Below are positions 19,314 to 28,860 of a stretch of DNA of 64,000 bases, piece by piece. The stretch's first letter is position 1. Each line of letters starts with the position of its first letter. Below the pieces are notes generated by a model that did not search any database, was not told the origin of the DNA, and saw only the letters and a program-made list of their open reading frames with translations. The position numbers and the translations under genes are program-made. The stretch is from Psychrobacter fozii (GTDB lineage Bacteria; Pseudomonadota; Gammaproteobacteria; Pseudomonadales; Moraxellaceae), in contig NZ_QJSU01000009.1 of the NCBI RefSeq assembly GCF_003217155.1, positions 1-64,000 on the forward strand, given 5' to 3'.

Positions 19314-22058
19314 TTAATAAAGCGGGCAGTCTTTCTGTACACTAAGACTGGCAATCAATGCTGACTTCAAAGTTTCAAGTCTGTCAGCAGAGAGTGGCTC
19401 ATCGTTCTGATCACTGATATAAAACATATCTTCTGCACGCTCACCCAAAGTGGTAATACGAGCTGCATGAACCTCAATCTTCTCTTGCAAGAATACTTGC
19501 CCAACTCGAGCGAGTAGCCCTGGCTGATCGAGCGTTTCTAAGCTCATTATGTGCTGATCTGAGGCCTCATTAAACTCAAATTTGATAACCGTAGTCACTT
19601 CAAAGTTTCTGAGCTGACGCGGAATGCGCTTGTTTGTAATCTTTAGCACTGTTGGGTCTTTAAATGCGCTGATCAACCGCTGCTTGAGCTCTTGCTGACT
19701 CTCTTCATCAATTAATAAGGTGCCAGTAGGGTCAAGCAGTACATAAGAATCCAAAGCAAAGTCACGCGTGGCAGTAATAATGCGTGCATCTAAGACATCT
19801 AGATTCATTTGATCGAACACTGCCATAGTGACGGCAAATAGATTCATCTGATCTTGGGTATAAACAAAAACTTGCACGGCATCCAGTGCTAGCTCTCTAT
19901 GCTCACGCAGTACAACCAATGGCGGGCTGTCAGCGTTAGACGCAAGACCAATAGGTGGGTGATTCAAGATAGCTTCGGTATGCCACAAAATATCCTCAGC
20001 GATTTCTCGTAAGAAGTACTCGTCGCCCAAGTCATCCCATAGTCTCAGTACTTCTTCGCGATTCATGTGCTGATTGTTCACATTGGCCAGCATATTTAAG
20101 GCCTGCGTGCGTGTCGCACTAATCATATCTTGGCGGTTGGTTGGGGCATCAATATCAGCGCGCAAAATACGACGAGTTTGTGAGTATAGCTGTTTCATGA
20201 GTGTGGCGCGCCAGCTATTCCACAACTGTGGATTGGTGGCGTTCATATCTGCCACGGTGAGCACATATAGATGGTTGAGATGGGTGACATTACCAACGAG
20301 ATCTGAGAACAGCGTGACAACCTCAGGGTCTGAGATATCTTTTTTCTGAGCGGTCATCGACATCAATAGATGATAACGGGTCAGCCAGCCGACCAAGTTG
20401 GCATCCGCCAAACTCATGCCATGTGCTAAGCAGAACTCAATCGATTCGGTTTGGCCTAGTTCACTATGATTGCCGCCGCGACCTTTGGCAATATCATGGA
20501 ACATCGCTGCCAGTACTAATATCTCTTTGCGTTCAATACGCTGAAAGATAGAGCTGACCAGTGGAAAATCTTCATAAAAACGCGAATCCGTGAAACGGTG
20601 CAAGATTCGAATTAAAAACAACGTGTGTGCATCAACGGTATAACGATGGAATAAATCATATTGCATAAGACCAGTCACTTGGGCAAAAGCAGGGATATAA
20701 TTCCCTAATACGCCATAGCGGTTCATGGTACGTAGACGGTGAAACAGATAATTCTGTTCTTTTAAATTGGCTAAGAATAGGGCTTGGTGAACAGGATTAT
20801 CACGATAAACCTGATCGATACCACGTGCGGCGATTTTTAATGCGCGCAGGGTATGCGTACGGACGTTTTTGATATTATGTTGACCCATCAGTAAAAACAT
20901 CTCTAGGATAGCTTCTGGATGCTGGGCAAATACCCGATGATGCGCCATAGAGATTTGATCGCCAACTTGATTAAAGCGCGCATTGATCGGATGCTTCTTA
21001 GGTCGCTCATCGTCTGACAGTTTTGGTTCTATAATTGTTTCGTAGTAATGATTGGTGAGCATTTCAGACAGAGTCGATATCTGCATGGCACAGCGATAAT
21101 AATCTCGCATAAATCGTTCAACAGCGGCATTAGGCTCGTCGTCTGGTTGAGTCTCATAGCCCATTAATTGGGCAATCTCACGCTGATAATCAAACAGTAG
21201 CTTGTTTTCGTTACGACCTGTCAATACATGCAGGTAATGACGTATTTGCCATAAATAACCTTCTGCAAAACTCAGTTCATCAAATTCTTTTTCAGTCAAA
21301 AAGTTCTGCTGTACCAAGTCATATAGCTTGCCCACTCGGAAGTAACGCTTAGTCACCCAACCGATAATATGAATATCGCGCAAGCCGCCAGGAGCGGTCT
21401 TGATATTTGGCTCGAGGTTATACTCGGTAGCATTGTGCTGTAGATGGCGCGCTTTGGCTTCTTCGATTTTTACCTCAAAGAAACTACGCGGTGACCACTG
21501 TTCATTGACAATTTTAACGGGCATCTCTTGCAGTGCTTCATTGCCAATCAATAGCCGAGCTTCGAGCTGTGCGCTAGCAATCGTGTGATCAAGCGCAGCT
21601 TCGAGCGCATCATTGACGGTACGTACCGAAAGCGCAGGCTCCAGTCCGATATCCCACAACAATGCGACCAAGCGATCAATTTTTCCACTGGTCTCAGCAT
21701 CAATCTCATCAGGAGATAATAATAAAATATCGATATCTGAATAGAGCGACAGCTCACCGCGACCGTAACCACCAGTGGCGAAGAATGCCAAGTCGGTCTT
21801 ATCCAGCTCAAACCACTTAAACAAAGCAATCAGTAACTCATCTATCGCACAGGCACGAACGGTCACCAACTGACGAATATTAACACCACGCTCGAGTGCG
21901 CGACTGATGTCTTCATTGATTTGAGTCAACCACTTAGGAATACCCAGTAGTGGTTTTTCGGCGTTATCGGTATCTGATAGTGGTGCATTCGTCGCTATGT
22001 CAGCTGACAGCAACGGTAATGGCGTTAGGTCAATAGAGGTGATATCACAATTAAACAT
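19314..22058 (-). CDS. glnD: [Protein-PII] uridylyltransferase / uridylyl-removing enzyme
   Basis: This 914-residue nitrogen sensor adds or removes UMP on PII proteins according to glutamine level. The nucleotidyltransferase motif GGYGRGELSLYSDIDILLL spans about 96-114 with catalytic D108 and D110. The HD hydrolase motif is H521-D522 in AAMFHDIAKGRGGNHSELG. Two C-terminal ACT domains (about 725-800 and 830-905) bind glutamine; the second includes LETLDQPGLLARVGQVF. All catalytic residues are present. It is transcribed leftward after map, separated by 313 bp that contain a terminator and a 107-bp repeat, so it is probably not in one operon with map. Confidence 0.97.
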   Translation of the reverse strand: MFNCDITSIDLTPLPLLSADIATNAPLSDTDNAEKPLLGIPKWLTQINEDISRALERGVNIRQLVTVRACAIDELLIALFKWFELDKTDLAFFATGGYGRGELSLYSDIDILLLSPDEIDAETSGKIDRLVALLWDIGLEPALSVRTVNDALEAALDHTIASAQLEARLLIGNEALQEMPVKIVNEQWSPRSFFEVKIEEAKARHLQHNATEYNLEPNIKTAPGGLRDIHIIGWVTKRYFRVGKLYDLVQQNFLTEKEFDELSFAEGYLWQIRHYLHVLTGRNENKLLFDYQREIAQLMGYETQPDDEPNAAVERFMRDYYRCAMQISTLSEMLTNHYYETIIEPKLSDDERPKKHPINARFNQVGDQISMAHHRVFAQHPEAILEMFLLMGQHNIKNVRTHTLRALKIAARGIDQVYRDNPVHQALFLANLKEQNYLFHRLRTMNRYGVLGNYIPAFAQVTGLMQYDLFHRYTVDAHTLFLIRILHRFTDSRFYEDFPLVSSIFQRIERKEILVLAAMFHDIAKGRGGNHSELGQTESIEFCLAHGMSLADANLVGWLTRYHLLMSMTAQKKDISDPEVVTLFSDLVGNVTHLNHLYVLTVADMNATNPQLWNSWRATLMKQLYSQTRRILRADIDAPTNRQDMISATRTQALNMLANVNNQHMNREEVLRLWDDLGDEYFLREIAEDILWHTEAILNHPPIGLASNADSPPLVVLREHRELALDAVQVFVYTQDQMNLFAVTMAVFDQMNLDVLDARIITATRDFALDSYVLLDPTGTLLIDEESQQELKQRLISAFKDPTVLKITNKRIPRQLRNFEVTTVIKFEFNEASDQHIMSLETLDQPGLLARVGQVFLQEKIEVHAARITTLGERAEDMFYISDQNDEPLSADRLETLKSALIASLSVQKDCPLY

Positions 22059-22124
22059 GAGTGTTATCCAATTAAGAGTTTAGAGATAGCTCGTTAAGAT
22101 GAAAGCCTATGACAACTATGGTGC

Positions 22125-22231
22125 TATAGTCAATCCACTATAAATTCGATACGGCGTCAGTCTTGCTTAGTTTACTAGCTGTAGTACTTTCACTCGGCTT
22201 TCTTGTATCAAGTTATACTGAACCGACTATA
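22125..22231. repeat. MITE-like intergenic repeat, copy 2
   Basis: This 107-bp element begins TATAGTCAATCCACTATAAA and ends with GAACCGACTATA, so the ends are imperfect inverted repeats. It belongs to the subtype whose reverse strand contains AAGCAAGACTGACGCCGTAT, shared with copies at 35351 and 52901. Confidence 0.85.
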
Positions 22232-22335
22232 TGTAGCGTACTACAAAAATCAGGATGTACTAAAACTGTATGGGTATGAAAAGTATAAAGATAAAAGATC
22301 AATAAGCATAATACTCAATTCACCCTGATTATAGT

Positions 22336-22366
22336 CCAAAAAAAAGACCGCCTAGGCGATCTTTTA
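22336..22366 (-). terminator. Terminator of map
   Basis: AAAGACCGCC and GGCGATCTTT flank a TA loop. On the minus-strand RNA the single mismatch becomes a G-U wobble, and the stem is followed by eight U. It starts a few bases after the map stop codon. Confidence 0.9.
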
Positions 22367-22371
22367 TTATA

Positions 22372-23166
22372 TTACTGAGTCAAAAAGCTTAAATCTTCTT
22401 CAGGGCGGGTGGTAAACACCTCACAACCATTATCTGTCACGACCATCGTATGCTCCCATTGGGCAGACAGCTTACGGTCTTTGGTAATCGCCGTCCATTC
22501 ATCTGGCAGGATTTTGGTCTGCCATTTGCCTTCATTAATCATTGGCTCGATAGTGAACGTCATGCCTGTTTTTAGCTCAAAGCCTGTGCCTTTTTTGCCA
22601 TAATGCATGACTTGTGGCTCGTGATGGAATTCATTACTGATGCCGTGTCCACAGAACTCACGTACGATACTGAAACGCTCAGGCTCGACTACTTCTTGAA
22701 TCGCAGCACCCACATCGCCCAAACGCGCGCCATTTTTGACAACACTCATACCTGCATAGAGGGCATCTTGTGCCACTTTACAGATGCGCTTGGCCATAAT
22801 AGAGCCGTTGCCGACAATCCACATTTTTGACGTATCGCCGTAATAACCATCTTTGATGACGGTCACATCAATGTTGATGATATCGCCATCTTTTAGCAGT
22901 TTATTTTCGCTCGGGATACCGTGACAAACCACATGGTTGACCGAGGTGCAGATTGACTTCGGGAAGCCATTATAGTTGAGTGGCGCAGGGATAGCATCTT
23001 GTACATTAACAATATAGTCATGAGCAAGGCGGTTCAAGGCTTCGGTGCTGACACCCACTTTGACGTGTTCGTCCAGAATAACCAGCAAATCGCTGGCCAG
23101 TTTACCGGCGACACGCATTTTTTCTATGGCTTCTGGAGATTGGATCAAGGATTTTTTAGTCATCAT
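22372..23166 (-). CDS. map: Methionine aminopeptidase, type I
   Basis: This 264-residue metalloprotease removes the initiator methionine from nascent proteins. The five metal ligands are visible: two Asp in INIDVTVIKDGYYGDTSKMW, His in CGHGISNEFHHEP, Glu in FTIEPMINEG and Glu in QWEHTMVV. There is no N-terminal zinc-finger extension, so it is the short type Ia form. Its promoter faces the divergent META-domain lipoprotein across a 436-bp region. The adjacent terminator implies it is a monocistronic gene. Confidence 0.97.
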   Translation of the reverse strand: MMTKKSLIQSPEAIEKMRVAGKLASDLLVILDEHVKVGVSTEALNRLAHDYIVNVQDAIPAPLNYNGFPKSICTSVNHVVCHGIPSENKLLKDGDIINIDVTVIKDGYYGDTSKMWIVGNGSIMAKRICKVAQDALYAGMSVVKNGARLGDVGAAIQEVVEPERFSIVREFCGHGISNEFHHEPQVMHYGKKGTGFELKTGMTFTIEPMINEGKWQTKILPDEWTAITKDRKLSAQWEHTMVVTDNGCEVFTTRPEEDLSFLTQ

Positions 23167-23602
23167 AATCGTACTTATAGTTATGGAATTAATGTGGTGG
23201 ATTATAGCATAAATGCAGGCGCGACTGTTTTGAGAGAGTGGCGAGCAAGTCTGGCGCTATATTATCCGTACACTGCTATTAATAGTCCTGTTCTCAAAAA
23301 ATTCAAGATTTTTGTACTGATGAGTATTGTGTTCGGATTATCTAATAGCTACCTACGTATCAGGTGCTATCAGCATGGTTCACAAGCGAGTGTAGATGTA
23401 TATCAAATACTTCAAACGAGGTTGACGCAATAATATTTCTATAGTGGAATGACTATACTGAAGCTATGATGACAATCAGGCATTAATTATGCACAATAGA
23501 ATGCGCTATGCAGATTGATAATTATTAATAATAAAAATCATTGATGACATGCCCTAGATACTCGTACTTAAAATTTTGAATTGAATCGATATAGGAGTTT
23601 AT
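23167..23602. other. Divergent intergenic region between map and the META lipoprotein gene
   Basis: I see no gene in this 436-bp stretch. It holds a degenerate 107-bp-family repeat at its centre and the motif TGATGACATGCCCTAG at about 23541. Promoters for map (leftward) and the lipoprotein gene (rightward) must lie here. Confidence 0.5.
23385..23457. repeat. MITE-like intergenic repeat, degenerate copy 3
   Basis: Only the right two thirds are recognisable: GAGTGTAGATGTATATCAAA, then an ACGAGGTTGACGC block and the GACTATA end. The first 35 bases expected to the left have diverged or been replaced. Confidence 0.7.
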
Positions 23603-24088
23603 ATGAAGAACACAACTAAAATGATGATGGCCGCAACGCTGGCTATAGGTACGCTTGCTGCTGGTTGCCAAACCACAAATATTACGGCACCTGTCTCTCA
23701 ACCCGTAACTTCTGCTGCTTTACAAGCCTATAACTGGCAGTTGGTCGATGCTAAGCTCACCAACGGCGACAAAGTTAGTCAGCTGTTCTTTGATCCTGCC
23801 AAACCGTTAACGCTAAATTTTATGAATAATAACGGCAGTGATTACGTGGCATTTATGAACACCTGCAACAGTATGAGTGCGGGCTATAGTGTTGTTAATG
23901 GCGATGTACAAATCAAAAATGGCATTAGTACTATGATGGCCTGCCCAGAACCGCAAGCAAGCTTCGATACAGCGGCTTTGGCAACGGTAGAAGGTAAGTA
24001 TAGCCTCAATAAAAATGCCAATAATGTTCCTATCTTGACCATCAAGAATGACAGTCAAATCGCACATTTCAAAGCCGTTGCTAAATAA
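23603..24088 (+). CDS. META-domain lipoprotein (HslJ-like)
   Basis: This 161-residue protein has a lipoprotein signal peptide with the lipobox LAAGC at about residues 18-22, then a single META domain. The META pattern is present as YNWQLVDAKL, LNFMNNNGSDYVAFMNTCNS and a GISTMMACPE block, matching HslJ and related outer-membrane proteins linked to heat, aromatic-antibiotic resistance or motility in various bacteria. A ribosome-binding site (AGGAG) lies eight bases before the ATG. It is monocistronic, with a terminator 170 bp after the stop. Its exact role is unknown. Confidence 0.85.
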   Translation: MKNTTKMMMAATLAIGTLAAGCQTTNITAPVSQPVTSAALQAYNWQLVDAKLTNGDKVSQLFFDPAKPLTLNFMNNNGSDYVAFMNTCNSMSAGYSVVNGDVQIKNGISTMMACPEPQASFDTAALATVEGKYSLNKNANNVPILTIKNDSQIAHFKAVAK

Positions 24089-24256
24089 AGCTGTTTATAA
24101 CTAATCCAATCTTTAAGTAACTTAGTCTCTAAGAAATTGAGTCTCTAAATAATTTGGCTTATAAGTTAAGTTGACTACAGTCTATGTGCTTAAAGCGAAT
24201 ACTCTCTGCAAGCTGTGTTGCAATATAAGGTTTCAAAGCAAAGTAGTATTTTGATT

Positions 24257-24284
24257 AAGCCTCACTTTATAGTGGGGTTTTTTT
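24257..24284 (+). terminator. Rho-independent terminator after the META lipoprotein gene
   Basis: CCTCAC and GTGGGG (one wobble) pair across TTTATA and are followed by eight T. It lies 170 bp downstream of the stop; the DNA between is low-complexity with repeated GTCTCTAA words. Confidence 0.85.
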
Positions 24285-24419
24285 GTTCAAAACTAAAGTC
24301 CAATTTACGTTACACTAGTGTAACAAGTTGTATTTGACCAACACTGCATCTAGCTCACACTGCGTCTAACCAACACTTTGCGACGTACCTTTCATAGCGT
24401 ACCTATTGGACTTTACTTT

Positions 24420-25421
24420 ATGCTAAAAACCTCCGTGTTAAAACCAACGATCAGCATGCGTATAATAAGCAGCACGGTCGCTATAGCAGCTCTCAGCGCT
24501 TTAGCTGGCTGTCAGACGTTGCCTAGCAAATCAGCCAATATTTCTACCAGTACCGTCGATAGTAATCCACTAACTGCGCGTATGCCTGTGATGGACCGTC
24601 AAGGGCGCATAGCCTATGTGGATGAGCAGGGTACAGGTGCCGCAAAAATATCGACACTATATAGCATCCGTCCTGATGGTAGTGATCGTCAGTTGATTGA
24701 TCAGATAAATGGCTATATCTATGCGCCTGCATGGTCTGCGGATGGTCAACGGCTTGCTTATAGTAAACAAGCACCACGTCAAAACCCAAAGATTTATATT
24801 TATGACCGAAAAAATAACACCCAAAGTCTGATCGTTAATGCTGAAGGCAGTAACATGTCAGCGTCATTCTCACCTGATGGTCAAAAACTCCTCTATAGCT
24901 CAACCGTCGGCGGCAACGCAGATATTTATGAGATGCGTCTGAACGATGGCAATACCAAACAGTTGACTACATTATCAAGCACTGAGGTACAGCCAAGCTA
25001 TGCGTCTGATGGCAAAAGCTTTGTCTATACCAGTGATAAAGTCCGTGCTGGACGCCCAAGCATCTATCGCTATGACTTTGCCACTGGCAATGCGATACCT
25101 ATGCCGACTAGTGGCTATGTCGCGAGTCCTCAACTCAGTGCAGACGGTCAGCAGTTAGCGTATCTCAACGGTCGCAAGGCTGCGGTTATGACATTGGCTA
25201 CCCGTCAAACCATCGATCTCGCAGAAACAGGACTCGATGAGCCTGCACGGTTATCACCATCTGGACAGTATGCAGTTTATCCAATGCGCAGCTCGCAAGT
25301 GAGCAGCCAAGGTACTAGAAATATAGGCAGCCTCGTCATCCGCTCGTTATCTGGCAACACAAGCTACAGTATTAATAGTGACGCTGGCGGGATGGTGCGT
25401 TCACCGATTTGGGGGCGCTAA
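24420..25421 (+). CDS. TolB-like beta-propeller lipoprotein
   Basis: From the ATG at 24420 this is a 333-residue protein with a signal peptide ending in the lipobox LSALAGC (about residues 22-28), so it is probably a lipoprotein. The mature part is made of PD40/WD40-like repeats with the recurring pattern P-x-W/F-S-x-D-G-Q-x-L-x-Y, for example APAWSADGQRLAYSKQ and SASFSPDGQKLLYSS, as in the C-terminal propeller of TolB. It lacks the N-terminal TolB domain and no tol-pal genes are adjacent. It is therefore a TolB-like protein of unknown role, possibly scaffolding at the envelope. A TTG start at 24378 is possible but would precede the signal peptide awkwardly. Confidence 0.85.
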   Translation: MLKTSVLKPTISMRIISSTVAIAALSALAGCQTLPSKSANISTSTVDSNPLTARMPVMDRQGRIAYVDEQGTGAAKISTLYSIRPDGSDRQLIDQINGYIYAPAWSADGQRLAYSKQAPRQNPKIYIYDRKNNTQSLIVNAEGSNMSASFSPDGQKLLYSSTVGGNADIYEMRLNDGNTKQLTTLSSTEVQPSYASDGKSFVYTSDKVRAGRPSIYRYDFATGNAIPMPTSGYVASPQLSADGQQLAYLNGRKAAVMTLATRQTIDLAETGLDEPARLSPSGQYAVYPMRSSQVSSQGTRNIGSLVIRSLSGNTSYSINSDAGGMVRSPIWGR

Positions 25422-25620
25422 TGGCGAAATCTATGTATTATAGAGTGAGATGTCTATATAATTAATAAAGAAACATAAGTTGATTCTATAGCTTAAGTTT
25501 TTATGAACGTCACATAAATTTTATAAATGGCTCATCCGGATTCTGCGTATCAAAATACTATATATAAACATGCTGTATATAGAGATACTGGATTGGGTGA
25601 GCAAAAGGAGAAAGTACGTA

Positions 25621-26271
25621 ATGCAAGAGTTGTTTTTGATATTCATCACCAAAATCAGCTTGTACCCGACGATAGTCTTTACAGGATTGGTGATGTTTGT
25701 GACCTTGTATTGGATGGTTTCTCTACTTGGTATGGCAGATATGGATACAGTAGATATTGGCGATGCAAGTGGCGAGGGTAGCAATTTGACCTCATCAGGT
25801 TTTGTGTCGGGGCTGCTGCTCAAGTTCGGTCTATATGGCGTGCCACTTATCGTTATTCTTAGCCTAATCAGCTTAATTGGTTGGTTATTAAGTTACTTCT
25901 ATACCAGTTTTTTACATCAAAATTTTGACTCTGGTCTTTTGTATTACCTATTCGGCACCGGTGCGCTAATCTTTGTATTGGTCATCTCCATGTGGCTGAC
26001 AGGTATCATCATCTCTCCCATCCGCAACAAAATAGCCAAAATACCTAGACGCAATGCTGCTAGCAATATCGGCAAAATCGCGGTTGTACGTACCCTTAGT
26101 GTCACGGACAAACACGGCGAAGTGGAGTTGAATGATGGTGGTGCAGGATTGATACTCAAAATTCGCTCAGACATCAATGATGGCTCGCTGAAACAAGGCG
26201 ATCGAGTGATGTTGGTGGAATATTTAGAGGCTGCCAATACTTATCGTGTAGCCCCTGTAAAAGATAAATAA
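25621..26271 (+). CDS. yqiJ: YqiJ-like inner-membrane protein (NfeD/OB-fold family)
   Basis: This 216-residue protein has three or four membrane segments (about 5-28, 60-90 and 105-130), then a soluble C-terminal OB-fold-like domain (about 148-216) containing IGKIAVVRTLSVTDKHGEVE, LNDGG and QGDRVMLVEYLEA. This architecture is that of NfeD-like proteins that partner SPFH/flotillin proteins. The gene is indeed followed by the flotillin gene yqiK. The start at 25621 is favoured by AAAAGGAG ten bases upstream; an upstream TTG (25570) has no such signal. The cluster is likely involved in membrane-domain organisation or stress tolerance. The two genes are separated by 440 bp that hold two repeats, so they may be separate transcripts. 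Confidence 0.88.
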   Translation: MQELFLIFITKISLYPTIVFTGLVMFVTLYWMVSLLGMADMDTVDIGDASGEGSNLTSSGFVSGLLLKFGLYGVPLIVILSLISLIGWLLSYFYTSFLHQNFDSGLLYYLFGTGALIFVLVISMWLTGIIISPIRNKIAKIPRRNAASNIGKIAVVRTLSVTDKHGEVELNDGGAGLILKIRSDINDGSLKQGDRVMLVEYLEAANTYRVAPVKDK

Positions 26272-26275
26272 CCAC

Positions 26276-26382
26276 TATAGTCACTCCACTATAAAAGTGT
26301 TACTGCGTTAACCTCGCTTGAAGTATTTGATATACATCTACACTCGGTTGCCTTGTACTACTTTTAGATTGAATCGACTATA
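26276..26382. repeat. MITE-like intergenic repeat, copy 4
   Basis: A full 107-bp copy that begins TATAGTCACTCCACTATAAA and ends GAATCGACTATA. Its reverse strand contains GGCAACCGAGTGTAGATG and GCGAGGTTAACGC, defining the first sequence subtype shared with copies at 28982 and 46865. Confidence 0.9.
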
Positions 26383-26557
26383 TAAATAATTTAGCCACTA
26401 GTAAGTAATCTAGTCACGATTATTCGCCATCGTTATTTTCAGCACATCATTATCGCTATTAGCACAGAATGAACAGGGATTTAGCCAGAGGTTTTAGAAG
26501 AATCTCTGGTTTATGAATAATATTTTTAGCAATGATTTAAACGGTTTTAAATTTGGT

Positions 26558-26693
26558 TATAGTCAGTTCAGAATAATGCAGATATAAGAATGGTGCGTGA
26601 CAGGGCTACAAAGCACACGTGCTATAAAAGGTGTTATAAACAGTAAATTTAACAAACCTGATAGCGTATCTGATTTATATAGAATTGATTATG
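26558..26693. repeat. MITE-like intergenic repeat, longer divergent copy 5
   Basis: It begins TATAGTCAGTTCAGAATAAT and ends TATAGAATTGATTATGG, the same terminal design as the family, but is about 136 bp long with a distinct interior. It ends 26 bp before the yqiK start. Confidence 0.65.
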
Positions 26694-26718
26694 GAATGTT
26701 TTAATTAAAGGAATGGAT

Positions 26719-28728
26719 ATGGACACACTCATTATCGTCGGCGTGGTTGTAGTGCTGGCGTTTGTTTTTATGATGGTCGCACTACTGATGCTCAAGGCCT
26801 TTTACTTTAAGGTCGAGCAAGGCAAAGCACTCATTATCAACGGTGTGAGTAAAATTGCCGTACGTTTTGATGGTGGTTTTGTTTGGCCAGTCATCAACAA
26901 AAAAGAGTTGATGAGAATCTCGCTTATCACGTTAGAAGTGGACAGACGCGGTAAAGAAGGTTTGATTTGCGCAGACAACATGCGTGCTGATATCACCGTG
27001 GCATTTTATTTACGCGTTAATGAAACCGAAGAGGATGTGCTAAAAGTCGCCAAATCGGTTGGGGTAGAGCGTGCGTCAGATAAAGTCGCTGTCAACGAGC
27101 TGTTTAATGCTAAGTTCTCTGAAGCCTTAAAAACGGTTGGTAAGCAGATTGATTTCGTCAAACTGTTTGAAAACCGCAGCGAGTTTCGTGACAGTATCGT
27201 TCAAGAAATCGGCAACGATCTGAATGGCTATGTCTTAGAAGATGTGGCGATTGATTATTTAGAGCAAACGCCAAAAGCGTCATTAGATTCAAGTAATATC
27301 TTAGATGCTGAAGGTATCAAAAAGATTACTCAATTAACAGCCTTTCAGAACGTCATCACCAACGAGCTTGAGCGTGACGAAGAGCTGGCCGTTAAGAAAA
27401 AGAATGTCGAAACTAGAGAGGCGATGCTAGAGCTTGAGCGTCAGCAAGCCGATGCCGAAGCCAAACAGCAACGTGAAATCTCGTCAGTAATTGCACGCGA
27501 AACGGCTGAAACTCGCAAGATTGAAGAAGAAGAGCGTAAAAAATCAGAAACGGCCGTTATCTCGGTTGAGCAGGATTTAGCGATTCAACGTGAGAATCAG
27601 CAGCGTGAAATCGAAGTAGCAGGTCAAAATCGTCTGCGTGCAGTCGTCATCGAAGAAGAAAAAGTGACGCGTGCTCGTGATTTAGAAATTGTCTCTCGTG
27701 AGCGTGAAGTAGACTTGCAACGTATCGAAGCTGAACGTGCGATTGAGCTTGAGAAAAAAGAAATCGCCAACGTCATTCGTGAACGTATCGCAGTGGACAA
27801 AACCGTTGCGCAAGAAGAAGAGCGTATCAAAGAAGTTCGCGAAATTAGCGAGGCTGAGCGTTCTAAGCAGACACGTGTCCTAGCAGCAGAAGCCGATGCG
27901 GAAGAAATCAAAGTACGTCAGGTGAAAAAAGCCGAAGCCGAAGAGCTATCTGCCAAGCATAAAGCCGTCGAAATCACCACATTGGCTGCTGCTAATCTTG
28001 AAGCATCTGCCAAAGATTCAGAAGCCAAAATTAAGATGGCCGAAGGTACCAAAGCAGAAGAGTCAGCACATGGCTTCGCTGAAGCGGCTATCCAAGAAGT
28101 CAAAGCCGCTTCTTTAGAAAAAGAAGGCATTGCGAAAGCCAATGTTATCAAAGCGACTGGACAAGCTGAAGCGCAATCAGATCGTGAAAAAGGCATGGCA
28201 GATGCTGAGGTTATCGCCGCTCGCGGTGAATCTACTGCCAGAGCTGAGCGTGAAAAAGGCATGGCAGATGCTCAAGTCATCGCTGCTCGCGGTGAGTCAA
28301 ATGCCAAAGCAGAACGCGAAGTTGGATTGGCAAAAGCCGAAGTTACTCGCGCACATTTCCAAGCCGAAGCAGATGGTCTGGTCGAGAAATTCAATGCCAT
28401 GGGTAGCATGAGCAAAGAGGCACGTGAGCACGAAGAGTTCCGCATGAGCCTTGAGACGGCATTGCAAGAAGCGCTTGCTTCTATTGACGCTGGTAAAGAG
28501 ATTGCGAAAGAAAATGCTGAAGTATTGGCAGTTGCGTTACAGAAAGCCAAAATCGATATTGTTGGCGGCGAAGCGCATTTCTTTGATAACTTTGCGAAGT
28601 CACTGTCTATCGGTAAAGCCATCGATGGCCTAGCGGGTAAGTCAGATACATTGAGCGGTATTATCAACGGTGTGATGGCCAGTCAAGCCATGAAATCAAA
28701 CCAGCAAAATGATGATAAAGCGGTTTAA
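26719..28728 (+). CDS. yqiK: Flotillin family protein YqiK
   Basis: This 669-residue SPFH/flotillin protein is anchored by one N-terminal membrane segment (about 2-26). The SPFH domain follows (about 30-195), including GGFVWPVINKKELMRISLIT and the ALKTVGKQIDFVKLFENR stretch. Next is a long, highly charged coiled coil (about 215-480) and a C-terminal oligomerisation region. Two tandem 22-residue repeats (EKGMADAEVIAARGES and its near copy) lie at about 492-535. The ATG at 26719 sits 6-7 bases after AAAGGA; the ATG two codons earlier abuts it and is less likely. YqiK forms membrane microdomains. Here it is followed by a giant DUF3686 ATPase, suggesting the two work together. Confidence 0.93.
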   Translation: MDTLIIVGVVVVLAFVFMMVALLMLKAFYFKVEQGKALIINGVSKIAVRFDGGFVWPVINKKELMRISLITLEVDRRGKEGLICADNMRADITVAFYLRVNETEEDVLKVAKSVGVERASDKVAVNELFNAKFSEALKTVGKQIDFVKLFENRSEFRDSIVQEIGNDLNGYVLEDVAIDYLEQTPKASLDSSNILDAEGIKKITQLTAFQNVITNELERDEELAVKKKNVETREAMLELERQQADAEAKQQREISSVIARETAETRKIEEEERKKSETAVISVEQDLAIQRENQQREIEVAGQNRLRAVVIEEEKVTRARDLEIVSREREVDLQRIEAERAIELEKKEIANVIRERIAVDKTVAQEEERIKEVREISEAERSKQTRVLAAEADAEEIKVRQVKKAEAEELSAKHKAVEITTLAAANLEASAKDSEAKIKMAEGTKAEESAHGFAEAAIQEVKAASLEKEGIAKANVIKATGQAEAQSDREKGMADAEVIAARGESTARAEREKGMADAQVIAARGESNAKAEREVGLAKAEVTRAHFQAEADGLVEKFNAMGSMSKEAREHEEFRMSLETALQEALASIDAGKEIAKENAEVLAVALQKAKIDIVGGEAHFFDNFAKSLSIGKAIDGLAGKSDTLSGIINGVMASQAMKSNQQNDDKAV

Positions 28729-28796
28729 TGCTATATCAGGTCGAATTGACTGATATTTATATATCCAGCATTAGTAAGCAACATTAATATCAATGA

Positions 28797-28829
28797 ATTA
28801 TCTGTCGCTTAGGCGGCAGATAATTTTAG
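28797..28829 (+). terminator. Terminator-like hairpin after yqiK
   Basis: ATTATCTGTCGC (28797-28808) and GCGGCAGATAAT (28813-28824) form a 12-bp stem with one wobble and a TTAG loop, followed by TTTTA. The T run is short. Confidence 0.75.
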
Positions 28830-28860
28830 TCAATTTGCTCTACATATCTTAATAGAGCGA

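Larger units (their letters stand above)
26272..26718. other. Intergenic region between yqiJ and yqiK
   Basis: This 440-bp region holds two members of the dispersed repeat family, one beginning four bases after the yqiJ stop codon. Between them is about 170 bp of AT-rich DNA with no gene. The yqiK ribosome-binding site AAAGGA lies at its right edge. Confidence 0.6.

Noticed and set aside
22999..23433. A 144-codon plus-strand frame at the start of map
   Set aside because: It is antisense to map for half its length and continues into a degenerate repeat.
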